Origin: Brugia malayi
Lineage: Eukaryota > Nematoda > Chromadorea > Rhabditida > Onchocercidae
NCBI RefSeq assembly: GCF_000002995.4
Contig: NW_025062475.1
Coordinates: 2,108,001-2,172,000 of the forward strand
Direction: 5' to 3'
Length of the DNA: 64,000 nt
This document shows, piece by piece, positions 1 through 13,633 of this stretch. Each line of letters begins with the position of its first letter. Position 1 is the stretch's first letter. A model generated the notes under the pieces. That model was not told the DNA's origin, searched no databases, and saw nothing but the letters and a program-made list of their open reading frames with translations. Position numbers and translations under genes: made by a program.

Positions 1-3000
1 CAAAAAGTAATTATAAAATTTTTATGAATAAAATAAACATTTACAAACTGTCATTGATTTATCATCTATTCATTTGCCATTCAATTCAATAGCATTTTTG
101 TTTTTTCAAATTTGAAAAACAAAAAAAAAAATTTCCATATGTTGCATTTTCATATGTTTTTTTTTTTTTTTCATATACATTTTGAGTATATGTAAATTTA
201 AAAATTTATATTTCATTTACAAATAACATACATACAATTTCAAAAATAAAAAATGACGAATTTTCGACGTTTTTTTTTGTAAAAATATCTTTGCACATAC
301 AAAATACATTTTATTAATTTTGCTTTTTTTTTTTTAATATTTTCCATCTTTCTTTTTATTATTATTAATTTCAATCCCTTATTTAACAAAAAGAAAAAAG
401 AAAAAAAGAAAAAAAGAACTACTACTGATTAAAAATGTTAAAAATGTTAAATGTAATAGAATGTTTGTGTAATATAATCGTTGTATTATTGTTACAAAAA
501 AAGAAAAAAAAAAAGTTTAAATATGTTATTTAATAGATTTTAAATAGCAGATGTAAGTATATGAGAGAAATGTTGAAAAAAGTGATATGATATGATAAAG
601 CAGATGTGATAAAATGATATCATATCATGTTGAAACATATGTTTTTCAAATGCATTAACATATATCAGTGGAAAAGATAATAAAACATTCTCCAATTCTC
701 GTAATATCTCGCATGTATTAGTATTTCTTGTATTTTTTTTTCAAGTTAAAATTAGATAATTTTAATTCAACTTTATAATGGCTAGCATTTAAGGTTTAAC
801 ATTTTATAATTTATTAACAAAACATTTTCCTATTAGCTAATTAATCATTCTCCTATTAGTAATTAATCATTTTCCTATTAGTTAATTAATCATTTTCCTA
901 TTAGTAAATTAAAATCCATTTTCATATTAGTTTAATTTCAATTAACATTGTCAATTGAAATATATACATTCTTCTAGATTTAATTATGCTATAATCGAAT
1001 TAATTTATTAGAGTTTAATAAATTAATTTAGTTAAATTTAGTAAAACTGAATAGCTAATACTTATAATTGGCTATTAACATTGAAATTTATCATTGTTAA
1101 GCTGCAAAATGTTAAATTTCTAATTGTAATTGTAAACAAAAATTCAATTAAACAAATTAAATAGTGGTGGAGTAGGGTTAAATGTAAGTTAGATATTTTA
1201 GAGTATTATTTATTTTGCAAAATTTTAAACTATTATTTCATCTTTTGCTTATTTTTATAATTATTCATCTTATTATATTACAATTACTGAATTGAAAATA
1301 AAAAAAAGAAACCATTTTAAAAAAGAAAACTTTTTAAATATTTTGATGACAAATTCTTCTTCTCTTCGTTGTCACCAATAAATTATTAACTTTTAATTTC
1401 ACTTCAAATTAAAAACATTAACAAAATAATTTGCATATATATAATTTATTACTTTCATTTGTTACTTTCTTATTTATATTTACTTATATTTGTGTATGTG
1501 TGTCTGTGGTATGTGGTCTGTGTGTATGTGTATGTGCCTCATACATACATATGAAAACTTTTTGTTGAAAAATCAGTCTAAATCTAACTAAAGCCTTCCT
1601 TTTCTCTCTCTCTCTCTCTCTTTCTTTCTTCCTTGGCTTGGCCTCAAACCCTACTAGGCTTTCGATCTAACTTTCACAAACTTTTTACTTTCCTTTTTTT
1701 TTTGCATCAATTCTTTAATACTTATTATGTTAATCTAACCAAAACAACAAACAGAATAATAATCACATATGATTGTATCATTTTTCATCTTATCACTTTG
1801 CTTATCAATCTCTTTGCTCATTATCAGTTGACATTGATAAGATAAGAATTGACAGATAAGATAAGAAATGCAAATGGAATTGAAAATTTTCTTTTCAAAA
1901 AAAGAATTTACAGACGAACTTTTCCGGAAACGTAACTTTTTTCCTGAAATTTTCCGGATACGTAACTTTTTTCCTGAAATTTTCTGGATATGTAACTTTT
2001 TTCCTGAAATTTTCCGGATACGTAACTTTTTTCCTGAAATTTTCCGGATATGTAACTTTTTTCTCGAAATTTTCCTGATACTTAACTTTTTTCCTGAAAT
2101 TTTCCGGATATGTAACTTTTTTCCTGAAATTTTCTGGCTTTTCATTTATGTGCTATATAAGCTTTAAGTTTCTTTTTTTTTTTTAAAACTCATTCTGTTA
2201 TAGTAGCATTTTTCATTCGTTTTATTGATTAAAATAAAATTTTAATTTTAATTTTTTTCTCTCTTTTTTTTTTTAATTAAAACTTTTTTCGCTTTTATTC
2301 ATTTTATACATTTTATCCATTTTATCACAAAATTATCACTCCTTTTTATTTTTTTTTTCTTTTTAAATCTATTCCAAATTTTTATCTTCTTCACTTATAC
2401 TTTTTTTTAAAAAAAAAATTAATCAAAATAAAAATAAGAAATGAAATAAGAAGAGAAGATAGAACAATTTCCTTTTTTGTAACTTTTAAAATTTTTAATT
2501 CAATTTAGTTAGTTAAAAAAAAATGCATGATATAAGCAAATTTGCATTTATCTTTTATCAGCAAGTTATCAATTTTTACTTTGTCTGAATTTGTCTGAAA
2601 TTTTAAGATTGTTTTTAAAAAAAAAAATGTAAAATTAATAAAAATATAATTTACTCATTCTAGCATTATGCTAATTTTGTCATAAATGACGATGCTTTTG
2701 AATAGAAGAAGTGAATTTTTTTGTTTGTTTTTTTGAAAATCAAACGATTAATAGTATAAATGCTTTTTCAATTAAATTTAAATAAACTATCCTAAAATTA
2801 TTTTTTGAACCATCCTAAATTTAAATAAACTATCCTAAAATTATTTTCTGAAGTTTTTTTTTGACACTTTTATTTTATCAATTTTGATTGTTACATAGTT
2901 ATATGTATAACATTGCAGTATCATAATTTCATACGTATGGAAGTCATTTAACCATCTTAAATATTATTTTACAAATTTTATTGCTCTATTAATTAATAAA

Positions 3001-4472
3001 AATTAAATTAAATTAATTTAATTTAATTGAAATATAAAAAAAAGAAATTTATAATACATATTAAAACGATAATTTGTTATCATTTTCATCTATAATTAAG
3101 CAAAAATTAATGCAAATTAAATTAAATAATTTATTCGAAATAAAAAATAGGAAAATTTTATTTATTTCTTAATCATTAAAAATATCTTTTCAATATTCTT
3201 TTATGAAAAAATGAGTACTGTTGTAAATTTTGAATAATATTACAAGAATAAAAAGAAAAAACGATGAATAGTAGTAATTAATCTAAATAATAGTAATCAT
3301 TAATCTTTTGTTATTGCTACAATTTACCTTAAATTGTAAAATAATTCAATTCATTTTTAAATGTTACAATTCCTTTCTAAATACTTTAAATTGCATCTTT
3401 CCTTTTGTGGGTTCAAAAAAAAAAAAAAAAGAAGGAAAGAAAGAAAGAAATTTCAAACTAATTAGTTTGTAATTGTTATTATTCACAAACTAACTTTTCT
3501 ATTAAAAAAAAAAAAAAAAAAATATTTCGTTTTCATTTATTTTTTTGAATAAATTTTATTGAAATTTTTGATTGATGAAAAATGCATTTATTCAATTTAC
3601 ACAATTTGAGCAAAATATCTGCTTTTTTGCGCTTATTTATGTGCCAAATATTTTTGATAGAAATTTATCAAAGTATTTAGATTTAATCAATTTTTTTTCC
3701 TTTTTTTTTTTTTTTTTTTGATTGCCATATTTAAATTTGATAGTGAAAATATGTCAAATTTAAATTACAAATTTGATTTATTTTTATTTTTTTATCTTTT
3801 TTGTAAAGTAATTTTAAATCATGGAATATAATAAATATTTTATCAATTCAATAAAATTTATTATCCAATATATTAGAATATTTTTTTTTTTTTTTAACTT
3901 TGCAATTTTTTTTTTGACAATTTTCATAAAGAATTTAATTTGGGAATAATTAGTTTTTTTTTTTTTTTAATTTTTTTATTTTGCTTTTATTAAATATATT
4001 CATTTTGATTTATTTCTTTCACAATCATAAATATAAAAAAATTATTTGTTTAATATTAAGCATAAACAATCTAACTTTGATTTTTATAAAATCACTATTA
4101 TATTGTATTTTGATCATCAATTAATTAATTAATTAGCTAATTAATTTAATATATTATTGTTTCATTTTGGTTTGCATAAATTAATTTGTCAATATATGTA
4201 ATTTTTTCTTCAATTATAATTATTTTAAATATATTCTTTAATGTTGTATTTTGTTAATAATTTTGTCATCGATGCATAAATTATTAAAATTGAAGAATTA
4301 AAGAGAAAAAAAAAAAAGAAAAAAATTTTGTTTGTTAAAAATTTGCATAAAAAGTATTATTTTTGCAGATTTTGCTAGCGAATTATATGGAATGATCAAT
4401 TAATTATTGAAATATTTTGAAATGTTAAATCAAGAAAAATCACCGATATTTAATGGTTAAACTTTACAATTT
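1..4472. other. AT-rich non-coding region
   Basis: No gene is seen here. The sequence is dominated by A and T homopolymers, with CT-rich tracts near 1605-1631 and several short direct repeats. One is a CATTTTCCTATTAG-type unit of about 23 bp repeated four times at 815-905; another is a 30-bp minisatellite at 1917-2136, listed separately. Open frames at 1633-2167 on both strands come from low-complexity and minisatellite DNA and have no splice context or recognisable protein features. Confidence 0.6.
1917..2136. repeat. Minisatellite, 30-bp unit, about 7 copies
   Basis: Seven nearly identical 30-bp units follow each other, each with the core CGGATACGTAACTTTTTTCC and small substitutions (CGGATA/TGGATA, ACG/ATG). 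Because 30 is a multiple of three, open frames run through the array on both strands. These are a by-product of the repeat period and are not called as genes. Confidence 0.9.
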
Positions 4473-4598
4473 ATGATATTTCTTATAAGTGCTGCAAATT
4501 GCATACCGGAAAAACTGCAAATTTCACACCGGAAAAACGGATTATTTATCGCATTCTCATCAATTTGCACACCTCAAACTATCATCTTCACAAGACAG
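4473..4598 (+). CDS. Possible upstream exon of the small membrane protein gene
   Basis: This short block is visibly richer in G and C than its surroundings. It is open from an ATG at 4473 through 42 codons to a good splice donor (CAG followed by GTAAAC at 4599). Joined in phase 0 to the acceptor ending at 9968, it reads without a stop through 15 codons into the start codon at 10014. That would add 57 residues to the N-terminus of the 88-aa protein. It includes a tandem ACCGGAAAAAC-like repeat (about 4505-4542). It could instead be a non-coding 5' exon or a promoter element. The intron would be about 5.4 kb, much longer than others here, so the model is tentative. Confidence 0.25.
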
Positions 4599-7500
4599 GT
4601 AAACTTATTGTAATTTTTATTGACATCTAAATAATATTCATCAAATTATTCCTTTAATTTTAATTAAAATTTTAAGCAATCGATCATATTTCCATATTTT
4701 ATTTACCTGAAATACCTGAATGAATTTTATTTTCTTTACTATCTCAATCCATTAATCATTTAATTACGAACTTATTAGCATTTTTAATAAAATAATTTAT
4801 GAACAACTTCATGTATTTATTATTATTTATGAACTTTATGCATTATTAATTAATTTTTTTAATTTATAAACTTTATGTATTATTAATTAATTATTTTAAT
4901 TTATAAACTTTATGTATTATTAATTAATTAGTTTAACAAGTCATATCCATTCTTGAAAGTGAAAAAAATTTTTTAACAAATTTTTCTTTTTCTGCCATTT
5001 AAATTAACTTTTAGAAATTTTATCATTATATCTTATCATTATATCACTTTCTTTTCCTAAAAAAAAAAAAGAAATGATTATCAAAAGTTTTTGCATAAAT
5101 TTTTTGCATTAAAAAAATTATTTTCAACAAATATCATTAGCAATTAAAATGTACTTCAAACTTTTTCAAAATAAGAAAATTACTACTTTTTTTTTTTCAG
5201 AAATTTCACTTTTAATCATACATGTAATCTTTCTTTTCAAATTGCTAATTTATCATTTTAGTTCTTTTTTTTTCTTTTTTTACAAAATTTACGTTTTTTT
5301 TAATATATTTTTTATTTTTATATATTTATTTTAAATTCGAAATTTTTTTAAATTTAAATTTTTTTTACAAATTATTTTAACAATATGATTTAAAGGAATT
5401 TTTTTCAGGAAATATTTGCAAAATTGAATAGATTAAAATAATGCATCAGTAGGAAAATTAATTAGCGTTAATTTTAATCAACAATTTTATTTATTTATTT
5501 ATTTTCTTTTTTTTTTGAAATGATTTATTTATCATAACTTAAGTCATAGTTTAAAGTTATAAGTTAAATTATCATAGTTTAATATATCGTAAGTATCATA
5601 ATTAAAATTGTTTTCTAAAATGACTTTAATTTTTTTTTTTTTTTTTACAATCATATTTTAAAATACTTTTAGAAAAATGTCTTAGAATGAAAAAAAAAAA
5701 AAAAAAAAGAATAAAATTCTTTTCTAAAATTATATAAAATTATTTAATGAATATCATTTTTCTCAAATAAAAAGAAAGTAAAATTTTTTTTTAATGACTT
5801 AATTTTTAATTAGTATAATTTCTATAAAATTATCAATATTATTGATATAACTTTAATGATTATCCTGAAAAAAAAAAAAAAAAAGATAACAAAGTATTTT
5901 CAATTTATCTAATCACTAACAACAAACTTTTGCAGTAATTAAATTAGCTAACACTTAATAATTTCATTTTTAATTTATTCAAAAAATTATTGAAAATAAA
6001 TTTTATGATAAATTACAGCATTGTTTACTTTTATCATTTTGAGCATTAAAATAAAATGCTTCAATCGAAATTTGATGATGAAAAGGAAGGAAAAAGCATA
6101 AAATGATTTGAAATTACTAAACTGATTGCTTGCTTATGCATTTGAAATTTTAATTTAAACATAATCTCATTTTAAATTTTTTTGTTTTTCAATTTATATT
6201 TGTCTTCCTTCTCTTCTTTTCATTTTATCTTTTCCTTCTTTTTTTTTTTTTTAATTCAAACTTTTTTAAAAATAAATTTATGCAAATTTTTTTACTTCAA
6301 ATCGAAATTAAATTATAATGCACAAACGACGAACATTCATCGTTTCACTAAGTTTTACTTTTTTATTTTTATTTTTCCTACAACATTTATCATTTTCATC
6401 TTTCACAGTCTTTTAAAAATTAAACATTTTCGTTTCTTTTTTTTTTTTTTTAATAAATTTTTTTTTTAAATTATTGATTATATTCCATTTTGTTAATTTT
6501 GATAAAATTTATCAACCAAAAAATAATTTTATCAATTTCAAAAATTATAATAATCATTCCAAAGCATTTTTTTTTGAGCATAAAATATCCATTGATAATG
6601 ATGAATGAATAAAATTATTTTCATTTTAATTCTTAAACAATTTTTTTTTTTTTTAAAGTATTAATTAATTTCAAATTAATTTAGATACAATAACAGAAAT
6701 CAAAAATATATTAATCAATATGAGTTTGCTTATCAAAAATTTATTTATTTTTCATTTCTAACATATAACTTTTTTTTTCTTTAAAAAAAAAAAAAGAAAA
6801 ATCAATTATCTATGAGCAAATTAAAAATTTAATAAATTAAATATTAAAAAAAAAATAAAATAGTAATATTTATTAAGCAGATTGGTACACCTAAAAATAA
6901 TTATTTGTTTTTTTCAAAAATGTTTCAAAATTATATTTATGCGATTGCTCCTAAAATAGTTATTTTAGAAAAAAAAAAGTTTATTTAAAATTGGAAATCA
7001 ATTTTTTTTTTCTCTTTTCTTCACTAATCTAGAAATAAAAAAAAAAAAAAAGAGAAAAAACTCTTCAAAATTGATGATGACAAAGTGAGAAAAAAGTTTA
7101 ATTTATCTATTTACAGAAAGAAAGAGAGAGAGAGGGAGAGAGGGAAAGAGAAAGAAAGACAGAGAGAGGGAGAGAGAGAGTGAAATAAGAAATAAACTAG
7201 AAAATTGCTTTTGCTTCTCGAAAAAAAGAAAAAAAAAACATACATATTGTATTTCTAAATTATGTGATTTCTTCCATCTATAAATAAAATTTGTTGAAAT
7301 TTTTATTTTTCAAAACTTTTTTTTTTCAACATTTCAACAAAAATTTTTTTTTTTTAAGAAAAAAAAGGAAAAATAGAAAAAAAAATGAACAAATAAATGA
7401 TATATTTAAAAAAAATTTTTATATGTTTTATAATCTAATTGCAATATATTTAAAAATTATTTTTTGATTTTTTTTTTTAATTCTATCGAATTAAATTGTT

Positions 7501-8104
7501 CTATCATTTTTGCATAATTTGTTGAAGAAGACAGAATTTGATTAAACTTTTAATTTTATTTTCATTGATTTTTCCTTTTTCAAAAAAAAAAAAGAGAGAT
7601 TTAGCATCGTTAGCTTAGATATTGTTATATTCTTAAAATTGCTACTTCAAAAAAAAAAAAAAGTTTCTAAACTTTAGAAGCTTAATTGATAGGTTTATCA
7701 ATTTACAATTTACTCATCTAATTAGCATTGCTTATTGTTATATCAAATTAAAATTTTGCTTGTAAAATTTTCACTTTTCATCTTTTCTACATCTTTTGTT
7801 AGAAATATTTTTAACTCAAAAATTTTTAAATCAAATAATTCAGTCATTTGAAAAATACTATTTGTTTCATTTTTAGCTGTGAATTCTAAATTAATTATTC
7901 ATATTAAAATATTAATTTGATACGAAATGATAAGCTCAAATTAAAAACTAAAAACTTTCGTTTTTATTTAAAAAAATAAAAATATGCTTTAGACTTGTTT
8001 ATTTACAATTTTTAGTTAAGAAATAAACAATAATTTGAAAAATTATAGCAATCATAGTAAACAATTTTAAAATGAGTAAATGAAAAAAGGACACATTTGA
8101 TTGT

Positions 8105-8154
<50 letters not shown>

Positions 8155-9968
8155 GCTAAATGTTGAAGTAATTTAATTCAAAGAATTTCCTTCATTTTCT
8201 TCTTTTATTGCTGGCAAAGTAATGTGTAAATAAATAAATGATCGAGAAATGATTGAACTGATCTAATGATTAGCCAAGAAAAAAATAATTTTTTAGCTAA
8301 ATTAATTAATTTATTCTAACATTTATTTATTTATTTATTTATTTTTCCTTCTATAATCATTTATATTCAAATCTTAGCAATTTGAATTTAATTTAATTTA
8401 ATTTCGGTGTATTAAATAGTTTTAGCAAAATTTAAGAGTAGCAAAATATAATTTACTAGGGCACTACTAAATTGAAGCAATTTTGGCTAAATTTTAAATT
8501 TAAAAAAAAATTTTTTAAACTTTAATTTTAAAATAAAACAAATGCTTTTTTCTTTTCTCATTTTAGCTTCAATTATAGGATTTTATCATAGCAAAAGAAA
8601 AAAAAAAAGAACTGCAAAATTTCATAAATTTAAAGCAAAAAAAAGATTTCAAAGTAAAATTAAAGAGTAAAATTAATTTATTATTTCAATTTAACTATTC
8701 ACAGCTTTTAATTAGTCTTTAATTATTGTCAAATCAAAGTTTCACCTCGAACTTTTTGTAAATAATGAATTGATTAATTAGCATCAAATTAAAAGTATTA
8801 TTTTTATATATTTCTTGAAGAATCGCAATGATTTCTATAATAATAAACTCTAAACTCTAATTAATGAGGTCATAAGGTTAAGTAAGTTTGATGATAATTC
8901 AATATTATTCGCAAGCAACTGATTTCATTTAACTTAGAAGCTAATTCAAATTTATCAAAATCTAACTGATAGCTTTTGGATATTAGTGTTTGAAATCATT
9001 TTATCAGTTTGATAACTAAAAAATAATTTACAAAAAAAAAAAAAAAAAGGAAGCTTTATTTATCTGAAAAATAATTGATTATGCAGAAGAAAAAAGGATA
9101 AACAGATCTTTTAAATGCAATTGTAAATTATTATCAGAAATAAGGCTATCATTTCAGTAATTAGTGAATTTGTGAAAGAAACTGATTTATAATAATAATA
9201 ATGATAACAATAATAATAACGTTAATAATAATAATGATAATAATAATGACAATGGTAATAATAATAATGATAGGAATGATAATAACAATAATGATAATAA
9301 TAATACATTAGCTTATTATTTACAGCAAAAGTTATTCTTAAAAAAAGATAACAAATATTCTGAAATTGAAAGAAACATTATCTATTACTCATTATTATTG
9401 TCTAATTATTAAATTTATATTTCATTTTAATTTTTTAATCATTATTTTATTTCTCATATCCATTGTTGACCTATAGTTGATCAATCGATGACAAATGTAA
9501 AAATTAAAAGTGATAAATTAAATTAAAAATCAATAATGATAATTACCCAATTTCTCACTTATAAAATTATCATATTCACCAATAAAACAAAACAAAAAAA
9601 AAAATACCAGAAATTATCAGAAACATTAAATTAATTTCAATAAATGTACAAATTTGTTATTCTCCTTTTTCTTTTTCATTTTTTTTTTTTTTTTTTTATC
9701 ATTTTCGTTTTATCATTTATTGTAGAAATAAAACATTTTATATTATCAAAAAAAAGAATAAAATTTTTTTTAAAAAAAATTTTTATATTTAAATTAAATA
9801 AAATGAAATTTTTTTCTTCTGAATAATTAATAATGAGAAGAATATGCTTAAAAATTTTATCAATTTTATTATATTAGAAAAAAAATTTTTTCTTTTTTTT
9901 TTTAAATGAATTGAATTTTTATAAAAATATTAAATAAAAAAAAAAAAAATTGAATATTTAAATTACAG
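4599..9968. other. AT-rich gap or long intron
   Basis: No coding exon is recognised. The stretch holds long A/T homopolymers, a GA-rich tract (7118-7181), a (GA)n microsatellite (8108-8155), and a trinucleotide-like ATA/ATG tract (9188-9305). The open frames at 5149-5334, 6182-6469 and 9644-9826 encode mostly F, K, I and L and are products of T-rich sequence. If the exon at 4473-4598 is real, the whole stretch is an intron. Confidence 0.5.
8108..8155. repeat. (GA)n microsatellite
   Basis: An uninterrupted GA dinucleotide run with one GGGA interruption. Similar shorter GA/CT tracts occur at 7118-7181, 12268-12291, 12342-12376, 19959-19990, 20514-20555 and 61258-61294. Confidence 0.95.
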
Positions 9969-10013
9969 GTTATCATCACGGGGCAATTATCACGTTCTCA
10001 GGTACGTGCAATT

Positions 10014-10280
10014 ATGTCACGTTTTGATTCGTATTCACGTGAAGAGCAGAAAGCATTTATCAATGGTTTCCTGGGAATGATTTATGATAATTATGATACC
10101 ACAAGACGTATTCAAAGTACCGTTGATGGTATCAATCGTATTGTTATCACCATTCTTATCATTTTACTTCTGTCTGCCACTATTGCATTATTATTTGCCT
10201 GTATAATGGGTTGTCGAAGGTATCAACATTATACCTTTCAAAGCCTAAATAGGCCTAAATCAGAACCTATCGAAATATAA
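10014..10280 (+). CDS. Small single-pass membrane protein, 88 aa
   Basis: The family is not recognised. The frame runs from ATG at 10014 to TAA at 10278-10280. The N-terminal part is polar and charged (MSRFDSYSREEQKAF), followed by one strongly hydrophobic helix at about residues 43-66 and a short basic, polar tail (CRRYQ onward). No signal peptide is seen, so it probably sits in the membrane with one helix. The codon content and amphipathic N-terminus look unlike the surrounding T-rich shadow frames. A TTACAG acceptor ends at 9968 and a TCTCAG at about 10001; either could be a cis or trans-splice site. If the acceptor at 9968 is joined to an exon at 4473-4598, the protein would be longer. 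No function can be assigned. Confidence 0.6.
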   Translation: MSRFDSYSREEQKAFINGFLGMIYDNYDTTRRIQSTVDGINRIVITILIILLLSATIALLFACIMGCRRYQHYTFQSLNRPKSEPIEI

Positions 10281-13200
10281 TTTTAATTTTAGGATTATTA
10301 TTGCTATTATTTATTTCTTCTTTTCATGGAAATCTCTTTCTTTTTTACATTTTTTAAACTTTTCATAAAATATTTTTTACTTTTAGCTATTTTTTATTTT
10401 TTATTTTTTTTTTTGCTTTTTGCATTAATTTAATTTACTATTGTGAAATGTAAAAAAGAGCAAAAAAAACGAAAAAAAATTGTTGGATAAATAAGTGAGA
10501 AAAAAATTTTTTTTTTTTTTTGATATTTAATTTTAGCATATTTCAAAAAAAAAAAAAAATGAGCTTAAAAGCTTTAAAAATAATATTTGTGCATGTTTGT
10601 TTAAATGTAAGTTTCATTATAAAGAATTAATCAAATTTTTTTTTTTGCTAAAGTAAATTTATCTTTTTAAAACATCGCTTCATTTCATTCGTTTTCTTTT
10701 TAAGAAAAAATTTTATTAAAAAAAATTTTTTTTTTTTTTTTGGTTGTTTTGAAAAAATTTAAAATTGTAAAAAATTAATTATATATTTTGTTGCATTAAT
10801 TGAAAAATTATTGTTCTATCTTTCTCCTTTTCATCTTTCATTTTTTAGCTTTTCAAAATAAGCTTATTATTTATAAATTATTAAAATTGCCAAAGAAAAT
10901 TTTACACTTAGAAATGATTTAAATTGATAATACCATTTTATTTATAATTTTTGATTTTTTTTTGGTTCGGATGTTTATGTTATGAAAAAATTTTTTTATA
11001 AGAATTTGTTAATAATTTAAACAATTTAATTTTTGAATCAAAAACAAAAAAAGAATGATTAATTTTTTTTTCAATTAAAAAAAAAAAGGGAGAAGAGATG
11101 AATTGATTAATTAAGACATAAATATTTTAGAGTTAAGTTAATAACAAAGTACAGTAAACTGAGATGATGATGATGATACTGATAAGGTTAGAATATAAAT
11201 ACTTATAATTGAAATTAAAAGATTACAATTACTAATTTATAATTACTAAATTACTTAAGTATAAAACGATAGTCTAATATTTCAGATAACGGAAATAATA
11301 AAACATTCGAACCATAAATGAAATAAATTTGAAATATATTTATAAATTATTGTTGTATTTTTTGCTCTAAATATTACACACTGCGATTTAACTATTTGCT
11401 AATTTCATATTTAATATTTTATTTAAATTTATGCAATTTTTTCTTTCTCTTTTTTTTTATTTTGTTTTTTTTAGAAAATGCAAATTAATTTTGTGTTCGT
11501 ATTGAAATGATTAGATGGCAAATATTTGAAATAAAAAAAAAAAAAAGATGAAATTTAATTTTAAAAAAAATTGTTTTTTCTTTTTCAGGAAACTAAATAA
11601 TAAGTAAAACTTAATTAAAGTCTTCCTAAAATAAATATTTATAATAATCTAAAAGTTAGCATAAATATTTCTATGAATAAATGATAAAACTTAGGAAAAA
11701 AATTTTTTTTTTTGGTTAAATTTTTTTAAAAAAAATTATAATTTTAAATTAGTCGAATGCAAATTTATGTTTGCTAATATTTGTTTTTTTTTTCTTTTTT
11801 TAACTATAACGAAATGAAATAAAACAATCGAAAATTTAAAATGTTCAAATTCTGTGGATAATTCTGAAAAAATCAATAATTCAATATAAACAAAAAAAAA
11901 AGAAATTAATTTTCTCTCAAAAGTCTTTTCTTTTCCTTTTTTTTTTTTTTTTTGTTAATATATTAAAATTAAAATTTTTTTTTAAATTATTATTTCTAGT
12001 ATAAACAAATATGAAAGTAGAAAAAAAAAGCAAATGAAAACTATGCAAAAAGGCTTTTTTTTTTAATCAAAAATATCACAAACAAACAATTTATTTTAAC
12101 TTTGAACAACAAAAAATAAATTTTTATTAGAATTAAAAAAAAAAAATGGAACAAAAAATTTTTGAAAAATAAATTATACAAATCGAATCAAAAATAAAAT
12201 AAAAAAGACAATAAAATGAATCAATTAATAAAAAATTGAAAGATTTTTCTTCCTTTTTTTTTCTGTCAATCTCTCTCTCTCTCTCTCTCTCTTATCATTA
12301 TCAATCAAAATTAACAAATTTATTTTCGAGAATTATTTGAGAAAGAGGGAAGGAGAGAAAGAGAGAGAGAGAGAGAATAAAAAAAAGTATTTGCTATAGA
12401 AATATTAAATTTTAGTTTTTATTAACTGTTTAAAATTTGATTCAGCTATTATGAAAAAATGAAGCGCAAAATTACATTACTTGTATATTTCGTTGCATAA
12501 AGCGCATTAGTCGAATTTTTAACGAAATATGCAATACTATTAAAATATCAATTAATGATACAAGAATTAAAATAGTATATAAATTTATCAAAATTATTGT
12601 ACCATAAGCGTTATCAATTGATATCATTATCAGATTGTTATTGTTTGTGCAACGATATTTGATATAAATTTAATTATTATTTGTCGCTTTTTTTTTTTTG
12701 CACTCTTTTGATAGCAATCAAGAATGTCAACCTTAAAAAAAAATGATTGAAAATTAGTAAAATAAATAAAAAAAAAAATTTCAAAAAGAAATAATATTAT
12801 ATTTTATTAAAAAAAAATTTTTTTTGTTTTTTTCACTTCAAAAAATTAATGCAATTTTTAATTGATATAATTACTAAACTTAATCAATTAAAAATTAACT
12901 CATCAATTTTAATTTTATATGATTATTTTAAAGCCAAACAATAGTTTCAAGAACAATAAGAGCTTAATCAATTTAACTTTTTAATTTTATATGATTATTT
13001 TAAAATTTTAATTTTATATTATTAATTTTATATGATTATTTTAAATTTTAATTTTATATTATTAATTTTATATGATTATTTTAAATTTTATTTTATATTA
13101 TTAATTTTATATGATTATTTTAAAGCCAAACAATAGTTTCAAGAACAATAAGAATGTCAATAACAATAAGAACAATGAGAATAATTTTTTTAAAAAAAAG

Positions 13201-13621
13201 GAAAAAAATAATAGTAATTTTATATTTTACCATGTACTTATTCGTACGACCAATCTCACAATTAAATAATTTAATTATAATTAAATTTTTTTTTAAATTG
13301 CAGTTTTTAAACAAAAAAAAAATTCAAATTTTTTATTTATCAATCGTATTTAAAAAGTGTTAATTCAATTGCAATTATTCATTGTTTACAAATCATACAT
13401 TTATGATAATTAGCTTCGATAATCAGTGATAACATTTAAAATAGAAATGGTAGTACTAAGTGTTGTTATCAGTAAATTGATTAACTGATATATGTAATAT
13501 CACTCACATAAGGCACTAAATAATTTCTAGAAAAATCTGTAATTAATTCTTATTGATTGCAATCAATGTTTACAATAATAATTCTATCATTTATATTTCT
13601 AAATTATGTGTTAAATTTTAG
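10281..13621. other. Gene-free AT-rich region
   Basis: No coding exon is recognised. The region carries A/T homopolymers, CT- and GA-rich tracts at 12268-12376, and a partial tandem duplication at about 12905-13150. In that duplication an AATTTTATATGATTATTTTA unit is repeated several times, and a block reading GCCAAACAATAGTTTCAAGA occurs twice (about 12932 and 13122). The small frames at 13120-13363 on both strands overlap this repeat and are not called. Confidence 0.55.
12905..13150. repeat. Local tandem duplication
   Basis: The block starting GCCAAACAATAGTTTCAAGA is present at about 12932 and again at about 13122. Between the two copies, several copies of a TTTTATATGATTATTTTAAA-like unit are interleaved with TTTTATATTATTAA. 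Confidence 0.75.
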
Positions 13622-13633
13622 CAAAATTTTTTG

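Noticed and set aside
1735..2167. Open frames on both strands with KISGKKLRIR / RIRNFFPEIF repeats
   Set aside because: They result from a 30-bp tandem repeat whose period is a multiple of three; no splice sites or protein features support expression.
9188..9305. Possible N/I-rich coding repeat in the ATA/ATG tract
   Set aside because: Simple-sequence DNA with no start, stop or splice context.
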